Shown in pieces: positions 1 through 9,843 of a DNA stretch of 64,000 bases. The notes beneath the pieces are model-generated. The model was given only the letters and a program-made list of their open reading frames with translations. It was not told where the DNA came from and searched no databases. How positions within the stretch are numbered: position 1 is the first letter of the stretch; every line of letters starts with the position of its first letter. The position numbers and the translations under genes were made by a program. Source of the stretch: Nageia nagi (lineage: Eukaryota; Pinophyta); contig JBITNC010000002.1 in the NCBI GenBank assembly GCA_050084985.1, forward strand, positions 15,996,001 to 16,060,000, written 5' to 3'.

Positions 1-1458
1 GTCATGAGCATGTCCTTTGGGTAAAAGGATGTCCATGTCATGCTTTTGTACATTAGATAAAAATGTTATCCAAAGAAGGATTTTGGCCTATAAATAGAAG
101 GCTCCCTCTTTGTGATCACACACGAATTTGTAGAGTAAAGTTATGCTATTGGATAGTGTTTAGAAGTTGAGATTAAGAGGATTGTAAAAGAGTTGTATTT
201 ATGATTGAAGTAAAGATCTAGTTAGTGGATGTACTCCTAGTTGGAGAAACCACTTACATCTTGTGTTACATTGTGAGATTGCTTTGTGAGTTTGTTAGTT
301 GTGTTTGTGAGCTTTCATGTGATATTGGAAGTTTAGAGTTATTCATGTTATAGTTCGATTCTCTCATTTGGTATTAGAGCTCCTTGAAAGCTCCTCTTCA
401 CATCCTTTGTGTGGAAGCTCCTCATCAACTTGGTGTTAAGGCTCCTATTCAATTTGGAGGTCTTCTTCCTTCACTTGCATCTTTGAAGGGTAAAAAGATT
501 TGATGGTTATAATTTTCTCCTTAATCTTTTCTTACTTCATATGGCACTAACATTGTTATTATGATTATGTTAATTCAATCTCTTACATTTTTTTTGTAAA
601 ATCCAATCTCTTACAATTTTTTTTTTGCTTCAAATATCATAATATATTGTTGCTTTTTTACTAACAATTTGTTTATAGTTAGTAATTACATTTTTTTAAG
701 CAAAAATGTATTATGTATATAAAAATTTATATATGCTCCTTTGTTTTCTTAACATTGAGGTTTTTTTTTATTTGCAAAACTTAAAAAAAAAAGTTTTATT
801 TACAAAGTTTTGCAATATTTACATAATACTTTATTTTTTTCAAAATTATACCGTGCTTAATGCAAAAACAAAAAAAAAAGAGCAAGGAAGAAAAATTAAA
901 TTTTGTCTCTAGTAAATATATGTATATTTTTTTGTATTAAATCAAACAAAGATATAATTATTTTTATTTATGTTGAACCAAATCAAACATTTTTTTAAAC
1001 CCCTTTGTAAGTCTAAAGATATAATACTTTAAGGTATCTAATGATGCTTTAAGTATTAAGTGAATTTACATTAAAGAAATATTACACAATATTACATTAC
1101 AAATTTTAAAAATCCCCCTTAATGTAATATTGGCATAGAGCATAGAGAGAAGAAGAAAGAGAGAGTAAGAGAAAGTTATCCTCCAAATAGATACAAGCGA
1201 AGATGAAAACTTTTACATGATTGAAAAATAAGCAAGATATTAGTTTGAGACTCATTACAATACCATTTAAAAAAATGGTTTACAATACAATCATTGACCA
1301 CAACTGCCTTCATTGTAAGTGTAGTCGATCAACATTGAGTTGACATATGAGCCTCCATGAGCCTGCCCACACAAAGTAAGTAACCTGCACTCTCAAGATG
1401 AAACCTAAAAGTTATAAGCACTCATAAACAAGATGAGTTAAATGCATCATATAACATT
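1..1458 (+). repeat. Array unit 0 (left-truncated by the window)
   Basis: The LTR part is 1..366 and begins about 134 bp into the LTR as judged from the other copies. The leader runs to about 1018 and the inverted family-B fragment occupies about 1015..1458. It carries small private differences, such as an extra T near 500, a missing GA near 1075 and a missing G near 1400. Confidence 0.9.
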
Positions 1459-3053
1459 TGTTAGAATGTATAATGCATTATTGTAAAGGTTATGTAATAA
1501 TCTTCTATGTAAGTTCACTAATACTTAAGGGTATCATTTGATACCTTAAGTATTTAAGTGAATATGATAATGTAACTTGTCCTACACTCCATGTCATGAG
1601 CATGTCCTTTGGGTAAAAGGATGTCCATGTCATGCTTTTGTACATTAGATAAAAATGTTATCCAAAGAAGGATTTTGGCCTATAAATAGAAGGCTCCCTC
1701 TTTGTGATCACACACGAATTTGTAGAGTAAAGTTATGCTATTGGATAGTGTTTAGAAGTTGAGATTAAGAGGATTGTAAAAGAGTTGTATTTATGATTGA
1801 AGTAAAGATCTAGTTAGTGGATGTACTCCTAGTTGGAGAAACCACTTACATCTTGTGTTACATTGTGAGATTGCTTTGTGAGTTTGTTAGTTGTGTTTGT
1901 GAGCTTTCATGTGATATTGGAAGTTTAGAGTTATTCATGTTATAGTTCGATTCTCTCATTTGGTATTAGAGCTCCTTGAAAGCTCCTCTTCACATCCTTT
2001 GTGTGGAAGCTCCTCATCAACTTGGTGTTAAGGCTCCTATTCAATTTGGAGGTCTTCTTCCTTCACTTGCATCTTTGAAGGGTAAAAAGATTTGATGGTA
2101 TAATTTTCTCCTTAATCTTTTCTTACTTCATATGGCACTAACATTGTTATTATGATTATGTTAATTCAATCTCTTACATTTTTTTTGTAAAATCCAATCT
2201 CTTACAATTTTTTTTTTGCTTCAAATATCATAATATATTGTTGCTTTTTTACTAACAATTTGTTTATAGTTAGTAATTACATTTTTTTAAGCAAAAATGT
2301 ATTATGTATATAAAAATTTTATATATGCTCCTTTGTTTTCTTAACATTGAGGTTTTTTTTTATTTGCAAAACTTAAAAAAAAAAGTTTTATTTACAAAGT
2401 TTTGCAATATTTACATAATACTTTATTTTTTTCAAAATTATACCGTGCTTAATGCAAAAACAAAAAAAAAAGAGCAAGGAAGAAAAATTAAATTTTGTCT
2501 CTAGTAAATATATGTATATTTTTTTGTATTAAATCAAACAAAGATATAATTATTTTTATTTATGTTGAACCAAATCAAACATTTTTTTAAACCCCTTTGT
2601 AAGTCTAAAGATATAATACTTTAAGGTATCTAATGATGCTTTAAGTATTAAGTGAATTTACATTAAAGAGAAATATTACACAATATTACATTACAAATTT
2701 TAAAAATCCCCCTTAATGTAATATTGGCATAGAGCATAGAGAGAAGAAGAAAGAGAGAGTAAGAGAAAGTTATCCTCCAAATAGATACAAGCGAAGATGA
2801 AAACTTTTACATGATTGAAAAATAAGCAAGATATTAGTTTGAGACTCATTACAATACCATTTAAAAAAATGGTTTACAATACAATCATTGACCACAACTG
2901 CCTTCATTGTAAGTGTAGTCGATCAACATTGAGTTGACATATGAGCCTCCATGAGCCTGCCCACACAAAGTAAGTAACCTGCACTCTCAAGATGAAACCT
3001 AAAAGTTATAAGCAGCTCATAAACAAGATGAGTTAAATGCATCATATAACATT
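1459..3053 (+). repeat. Array unit 1
   Basis: Family-A LTR 1459..1958 (500 bp, TG...CA), leader to about 2610, inverted family-B fragment about 2607..3053. The switch from A leader to inverted B sequence occurs at the short string CTAAAG, as in the other internal units. Confidence 0.92.
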
Positions 3054-4640
3054 TGTTAGAATGTATAATGCATTATTGTAAAGGTTATGTAATAATCTTC
3101 TATGTAAGTTCACTAATACTTAAGGGTATCATTTGATACCTTAAGTATTTAAGTGAATATGATAATGTAACTTGTCCTACACTCCATGTCATGAGCATGT
3201 CCTTTGGGTAAAAGGATGTCCATGTCATGCTTTTGTACATTAGATAAAAATGTTATCCAAAGAAGGATTTTGGCCTATAAATAGAAGGCTCCCTCTTTGT
3301 GATCACACACGAATTTGTAGAGTAAAGTTATGCTATTGGATAGTGTTTAGAAGTTGAGATTAAGAGGATTGTAAAAGAGTTGTATTTATGATTGAAGTAA
3401 AGATCTAGTTAGTGGATGTACTCCTAGTTGGAGAAACCACTTACATCTTGTGTTACATTGTGAGATTGCTTTGTGAGTTTGTTAGTTGTGTTTGTGAGCT
3501 TTCATGTGATATTGGAAGTTTAGAGTTATTCATGTTATAGTTCGATTCTCTCATTTGGTATTAGAGCTCCTTGAAAGCTCCTCTTCACATCCTTTGTGTG
3601 GAAGCTCCTCATCAACTTGGTGTTAAGGCTCCTATTCAATTTGGAGGTCTTCTTCCTTCACTTGCATCTTTGAAGGGTAAAAAGATTTGATGGTATAATT
3701 TTCTCCTTAATCTTTTCTTACTTCATATGGCACTAACATTGTTATTATGATTATGTTAATTCAATCTCTTACATTTTTTTGTAAAATCCAATCTCTTACA
3801 ATTTTTTTTTGCTTCAAATATCATAATATATTGTTGCTTTTTTACTAACAATTTGTTTATAGTTAGTAATTACATTTTTTTAAGCAAAAATGTATTATGT
3901 ATATAAAAATTTATATATGCTCCTTTGTTTTCTTAACATTGAGGTTTTTTTTTATTTGCAAAACTTAAAAAAAAAGTTTTATTTACAAAGTTTTGCAATA
4001 TTTACATAATACTTTATTTTTTTCAAAATTATACCGTGCTTAATGCAAAAACAAAAAAAAAAGAGCAAGGAAGAAAAATTAAATTTTGTCTCTAGTAAAT
4101 ATATGTATATTTTTTGTATTAAATCAAACAAAGATAATTATTTTTATTTATGTTGAACCAAATCAAACATTTTTTTAAACCCTTTGTAAGTCTAAAGATA
4201 TAATACTTTAAGGTATCTAATGATGCTTTAAGTATTAAGTGAATTTACATTAAAGAGAAATATTACACAATATTACATTACAAATTTTAAAAATCCCCCT
4301 TAATGTAATATTGGCATAGAGCATAGAGAGAAGAAGAAAGAGAGAGTAAGAGAAAGTTATCCTCCAAATAGATACAAGCGAAGATGAAAACTTTTACATC
4401 ATTGAAAAATAAGCAAGATATTAGTTTGAGACTCATTACAATACCATTTAAAAAAATGGTTTACAATACAATCATTGACCACAACTGCCTTCATTGTAAG
4501 TGTAGTCGATCAACATTGAGTTGACATATGAGCCTCCATGAGCCTGCCCACACAAAGTAAGTAACCTGCACTCTCAAGATGAAACCTAAAAGTTATAAGC
4601 AGCTCATAAACAAGATGAGTTAAATGCATCATATAACATT
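3054..4640 (+). repeat. Array unit 2
   Basis: Family-A LTR 3054..3553 (500 bp), leader to about 4197, inverted family-B fragment about 4194..4640. Several T runs are shorter than in unit 1, which explains most of the length difference. Confidence 0.92.
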
Positions 4641-6229
4641 TGTTAGAATGTATAATGCATTATTGTAAAGGTTATGTAATAATCTTCTATGTAAGTTCAC
4701 TAATACTTAAGGGTATCATTTGATACCTTAAGTATTTAAGTGAATATGATAATGTAACTTGTCCTACACTCCATGTCATGAGCATGTCCTTTGGGTAAAA
4801 GGATGTCCATGTCATGCTTTTGTACATTAGATAAAAATGTTATCCAAAGAAGGATTTTGGCCTATAAATAGAAGGCTCCCTCTTTGTGATCACACACGAA
4901 TTTGTAGAGTAAAGTTATGCTATTGGATAGTGTTTAGAAGTTGAGATTAAGAGGATTGTAAAAGAGTTGTATTTATGATTGAAGTAAAGATCTAGTTAGT
5001 GGATGTACTCCTAGTTGGAGAAACCACTTACATCTTGTGTTACATTGTGAGATTGCTTTGTGAGTTTGTTAGTTGTGTTTGTGAGCTTTCATGTGATATT
5101 GGAAGTTTAGAGTTATTCATGTTATAGTTCGATTCTTCATTTGGTATTAGAGCTCCTTGAAAGCTCCTCTTCACATCCTTTGTGTGGAAGCTCCTCATCA
5201 ACTTGGTGTTAAGGCTCCTATTCAATTTGGAGGTCTTCTTCCTTCACTTGCATCTTTGAAGGGTAAAAAGATTTGTGGTATAATTTTCTCCTTAATCTTT
5301 TCTTACTTCATATGGCACTAACATTGTTATTATGATTATGTTAATTCAATCTCTTACATTTTTTTTGTAAAATCCAATCTCTTACAATTTTTTTTTGCTT
5401 CAAATATCATAATATATTGTTGCTTTTTTACTAACAATTTGTTTATAGTTAGTAATTACATTTTTTTAAGCAAAAATGTATTATGTATATAAAAATTTAT
5501 ATATGCTCTTTGTTTTCTTAACATTGAGGTTTTTTTTATTTGCAAAACTTAAAAAAAAAAGTTTTATTTACAAAGTTTTGCAATATTTACATAATACTTT
5601 ATTTTTTTCAAAATTATACCGTGCTTAATGCAAAAACAAAAAAAAAAAAGAGCAAGGAAGAAAAATTAAATTTTGTCTCTAGTAATATATGTATATTTTT
5701 TGTATTAAATCAAACAAAGATATAATTATTTTTATTTTATGTTGAACCAAATCAAACATTTTTTTAAACCCTTTGTAAGTCTAAAGATATAATACTTTAA
5801 GGTATCTAATGATGCTTTAAGTATTAAGTGAATTTACATTAAAGAGAAATATTACACAATATTACATTACAAATTTTAAAAATCCCCCTTAATGTAATAT
5901 TGGCATAGAGCATAGAGAGAAGAAGAAAGAGAGAGTAAGAGAAAGTTATCCTCCAAATAGATACAAGCGAAGATGAAAACTTTTACATGATTGAAAAATA
6001 AGCAAGATATTAGTTTGAGACTCATTACAATACCATTTAAAAAAATGGTTTACAATACAATCATTGACCACAACTGCCTTCATTGTAAGTGTAGTCGATC
6101 AACATTGAGTTGACATATGAGCCTCCATGAGCCTGCCCACACAAAGTAAGTAACCTGCACTCTCAAGATGAAACCTAAAAGTTATAAGCAGCTCATAAAC
6201 AAGATGAGTTAAATGCATCATATAACATT
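4641..6229 (+). repeat. Array unit 3
   Basis: Family-A LTR 4641..5139 (499 bp, with a shortened CT repeat near its 3' end), leader to about 5786, inverted family-B fragment about 5783..6229. The last five bases, ACATT at 6225..6229, are the left target duplication of element A1. Confidence 0.92.
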
Positions 6230-6729
6230 TGTTAGAATGTATAATGCATTATTGTAAAGGTTATGTAATAATCTTCTATGTAAGTTCACTAATACTTAAG
6301 GGTATCATTTGATACCTTAAGTATTTAAGTGAATATGATAATGTAACTTGTCCTACACTCCATGTCATGAGCATGTCCTTTGGGTAAAAGGATGTCCATG
6401 TCATGCTTTTGTACATTAGATAAAAATGTTATCCAAAGAAGGATTTTGGCCTATAAATAGAAGGCTCCCTCTTTGTGATCACACACGAATTTGTAGAGTA
6501 AAGTTATGCTATTGGATAGTGTTTAGAAGTTGAGATTAAGAGGATTGTAAAAGAGTTGTATTTATGATTGAAGTAAAGATCTAGTTAGTGGATGTACTCC
6601 TAGTTGGAGAAACCACTTACATCTTGTGTTACATTGTGAGATTGCTTTGTGAGTTTGTTAGTTGTGTTTGTGAGCTTTCATGTGATATTGGAAGTTTAGA
6701 GTTATTCATGTTATAGTTCGATTCTCTCA
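6230..6729 (+). repeat. 5' LTR of A1 (also the last LTR of the array)
   Basis: 500 bp, starts TGTTAGAATG and ends TTCTCTCA. It is nearly identical to the array LTRs but clearly diverged from its own partner at 14495..14993. Confidence 0.95.
6452..6459 (+). promoter_or_regulatory. TATA box of the family-A LTR
   Basis: TATAAATA lies about 222 bp into the LTR and is the likely core promoter. The same octamer is intact in every array copy: 89..96, 1681..1688, 3276..3283 and 4863..4870. Transcription would run rightward through the leader and, in units 0 to 3, into antisense family-B sequence. Confidence 0.6.
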
Positions 6730-6731
6730 TT

Positions 6732-6743
6732 TGGTATTAGAGC
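6732..6743 (+). other. Primer-binding site of A1
   Basis: TGGTATTAGAGC starts 2 bp after the LTR end. It is one base away from the common Copia primer site TGGTATCAGAGC, which pairs with the 3' end of initiator tRNA-Met. The same form is present in all array units. Confidence 0.8.
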
Positions 6744-7374
6744 TCCTTGAAAGCTCCTCTTCACATCCTTTGTGTGGAAGCTCCTCATCAACTTGGTGTT
6801 AAGGCTCCTATTCAATTTGGAGGTCTTCTTCCTTCACTTGCATCTTTGAAGGGTAAAAAGATTTGATGGTATAATTTTCTCCTTAATCTTTTCTTACTTC
6901 ATATGGCACTAACATTGTTATTATGATTATGTTAATTCAATCTCTTACATTTTTTTTGTAAAATCCAATCTCTTACAATTTTTTTTTGCTTCAAATATCA
7001 TAATATATTGTTGCTTTTTTACTAACAATTTGTTTATAGTTAGTAATTACATTTTTTTAAGCAAAAATGTATTATGTATATAAAAATTTATATATGCTCC
7101 TTTGTTTTCTTAACATTGAGGTTTTTTTTATTTGCAAAACTTAAAAAAAAAAGTTTTATTTACAAAGTTTTGCAATATTTACATAATACTTTATTTTTTT
7201 CAAAATTATACCGTGCTTAATGCAAAAACAAAAAAAAAAGAGCAAGGAAGAAAAATTAAATTTTGTCTCTAGTAAATATATGTATATTTTTTGTATTAAA
7301 TCAAACAAAGATATAATTATTTTTATTTATGTTGAACCAAATCAAACATTTTTTTAAACCCCTTTGTAAGTCTA

Positions 7375-8060
7375 AGGGGGCGGGTGAGCTAGGGCCTCTC
7401 AGTCGGCTAAGAGGGCCATGAAGATAGGAAATCGATCTAATAAGCATCGCCTCAACCTTGCATTTTTTTATGACTTCATGCCTCTCAATGCATTCTCTAT
7501 GCCTTCTCGCGGCTCCCTCCATGCAGCACCATTCCTCTCCAACTACCTCACGGCCTCCTCTTCTCTGCCTCGGCTCTCTGCTCCGTCGTGTCTCCCCTCC
7601 TCAGTAGACAGATAAGCTTTGTTTGAGATAGTCAAAGTGCCCTCCTCGAGGCTCCGTTGGGGCTCTCGCTCGGCCTCTTGAGAAACCTTGTTTAGGCAAA
7701 GAGACTTGGGCTTGAATGCAGCAACTGTTGGGGGAGAGATTTGCCCTCTTAGTTCTACGTGTAGCCTTTTGCCTGCTCGACCCTCTCCCTCTTAGCATGA
7801 ATGGTAGGAAACTAGAATTTTTTTAATGTCTAAGTGCAGTTCTGTTTGAGCACTATTTGAACTGGTGAATATCTCCCTTTTTGGAAAGGCCCTTATGGGC
7901 TAACAAAAACCTCTCATCTGGTTGAAATGGCCTTTGCGACATAGTTCAACTTCAAATCTCCTGATCTGTTCGCCACCTTGGCTCCATTTCTCCTGTGTTG
8001 CCTCTCCCTCGTGCAATATCTCTTGCGCAACCTCTCCCTCACGTAAAGTTTTTTTTAAAA
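7375..8060 (+). other. GC-rich block in the leader of A1
   Basis: The AT-rich leader changes abruptly after 7374 to a much more GC-rich, C/T-rich stretch that ends in a T/A homopolymer (about 8049..8077). Short ORFs occur on both strands, but none resembles a protein or recurs as a protein in the other elements. It occupies the same place, between primer site and gag, as the GC-rich blocks at 38150..38640 (D) and about 46970..47550 (A2). Confidence 0.7.
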
Positions 8061-8280
8061 AAAAAAAAAAAAAAAAACTACACGACCTCCTATCCTCAAT
8101 GTCCTTTTTTTGTATTTTTTTGAAATATTACTTAATTATAATTTTTTAATGGTTGTTTATACATTTTTTTAGAGCCATCATTAATGGAAAAGTTTTTTTT
8201 TTGGTGTCCTCCATTAGATCCTTAGCGTGGAGTATTGGACTCCTTGTTACAGTTAATGCACTGCAATATTTAATTAATGT

Positions 8281-8374
8281 CCTTTCTAATATGCTTACAA
8301 AGTTCTTTTTTACCATCATAACTTAGACCTTTCTAGTATGCTTACAAAGTTCTTTTTTACCATCATAACTTAGA
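8281..8374 (+). repeat. 47-bp tandem duplication
   Basis: Two adjacent 47-bp copies, 8281..8327 and 8328..8374, differ at one position. They lie in the non-coding leader of A1. Confidence 0.9.
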
Positions 8375-9159
8375 CTTAGAGTAGAGTTAAGAGTCATAAT
8401 GAATGATAACTTATTAAAAAGTTTTCTTATTCACTTAAAGAACATAATGAGTAAGGTACTTATTAGAAAAGGTAATCAAGAGAAGTTTTTTCTTTTATCA
8501 TGATGGCAATTTTTTGTGTCAATTTTTTTACATGCCTAAAATTATTAATTCCTTACCTTCCTTTTATGGTGCAACAATGCATTTAAATTACAAAATGCAA
8601 TAGTAGCATTTGTTTACCTTCATAATTACTTAGGTAAATTTTTATGGTAAATTTTTTAGCATACTAAGCATTTATTAAAGGGATTTATTTAAGTAAAAAG
8701 GGGGAATTGTGTAAACCTTTTACTTATTTTTTTTTAGATAATGCATTTAATTTCTATCTATTTTTTCTAAATTCTTTTATACAAAGTCAACAAATGAACT
8801 TATGCAAACTATGGAAATGATGAAATATTTGATAATTTGATATATAGACTTATGCAAATATTGCGTGCTTAGGACTTAGTTTTTAAATTAATCATGCATA
8901 CTTAGGATTTAATTTAAATGCTTAGGATTTTTTTGAAGTCAATAATACATGCTTATTACTTAAAAATTTTAAGTTATAATGCAATTTATTTCTTTATGCA
9001 AAATGGACTTATGCAAAATTAGGAATGATGTAAAGATGTCCTTTAGGGGTTGGTAAACAAAATCCATTGGACATTTAGGTTTCAAATCTTGAATGGATGA
9101 TATTTTTATTTATGCTCTTTCATTTCATGTTTTGCTCTTTGATTTATTTGCTTATGCAA

Positions 9160-9800
9160 ATAAATCGTAAACATTGAAATAAGTAACCCTCTAAAATGAA
9201 CACATCCACACAAACATTCCACAACATGACTTGTTTGGGGAGCCATAAGGTGAGAATAGACGGACTAGAGCCTTTAAGTTTGATAATCCAAATGATAAAA
9301 AATTTGTACTTCTCAATTGCCTCTAAGTCCTTTATTAATCTAGACATAACTCTAATAGATGGACAGGCATGTGTGTAGTGATACCACATGTTCACATGTT
9401 TATTCAAGGATTATCCTGATAACCTAGGAGGATAACTTGAAACCTAATCAAGATTAATAATTCGATCGATCTAATAAATGTCATAACCTTAGAAAATAGT
9501 AAGTACTTTCTCTTTGTAAGAAAGTATAAAACTTACCAAGGTGAACTAGTTGAGGATTGGTAATACTTAAGACTCCTCTTGTGTAGCCCTTTAGGTGAAG
9601 GCCTAATTTTAGATAAAAAAATAAACCTCAACAATGTCACTCTACATCTACGATTCTTGTGATGACAAAAGTATTTGGGTACATGGATTATTATTTGAGT
9701 TGTAAAATATTTGCACTTGTGAATCAAATAAAGCATGATTTTAGTGTTAAATTTAACATGTATTATTTACTTGGTTAAAATTTAACATTTAATGTTATTT
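9160..9800 (+). other. Conserved pre-gag leader block of A1
   Basis: This stretch before gag has counterparts in every other large element: B1 about 32030..32520, D about 39340..39661 plus 48561..48720, A2 about 45490..45960 on the minus strand, and B2 about 19660..20120 on the minus strand. It includes a minus-strand reading frame of 87 codons (9144..9407) related to one in A2. Conservation points to an RNA-level role (packaging, dimerisation or translation control) or an antisense ORF; neither is proven. Confidence 0.65.
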
Positions 9801-9843
9801 ATTAAACCACATGTTTATTATTTTTCACATTCTTATGTAGTAA

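Larger units (their letters stand above)
1..7374 (+). repeat. 1.59-kb tandem array of a chimeric retrotransposon junction unit
   Basis: Nearly identical units run head to tail. Family-A LTR starts fall at 1459, 3054, 4641 and 6230, giving periods of 1595, 1587 and 1589 bp. The first unit is cut by the window edge, so the array may extend further left. Each unit consists of a ~500-bp family-A LTR, a primer-binding site and AT-rich leader of ~650 bp, then ~445 bp that is the reverse complement of the 3' end of a family-B Copia element (start of LTR, polypurine tract, 3' UTR). Differences between units are mostly one- or two-base length changes, often in A or T runs. The last LTR and leader (6230..7374) are the genuine 5' end of element A1; after 7374 similarity to the other units stops. 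No unit has a believable coding region. Confidence 0.95.

Noticed and set aside
706-912. ORF repeated in several array units (also 2304..2504 and 5540..5725)
   Set aside because: It is low-complexity AT-rich leader sequence. The frame changes from unit to unit with T-run length, and it lies in a non-coding retrotransposon leader.
5040-5225. 61-codon minus-strand ORF across the LTR end and primer site
   Set aside because: It is open only in the unit where a two-base loss occurred and is antisense to the LTR and primer site, with no protein resemblance.
1-7374. CRISPR, rDNA or centromeric satellite explanation for the array
   Set aside because: The unit is 1.59 kb with no spacer logic, has no rRNA sequence, and is fully explained by two retrotransposon pieces seen elsewhere in the window.
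6230-7374. Array units as independent non-autonomous (TRIM/LARD) elements
   Set aside because: There is no polypurine tract before each LTR and no target duplication around individual units, and the interior is inverted sequence of another family.
7301-7798. Three overlapping ORFs in the GC-rich leader block of A1
   Set aside because: Frames are open on both strands because of C/T-rich composition. There are no domains and no homologous frame in A2 or D.
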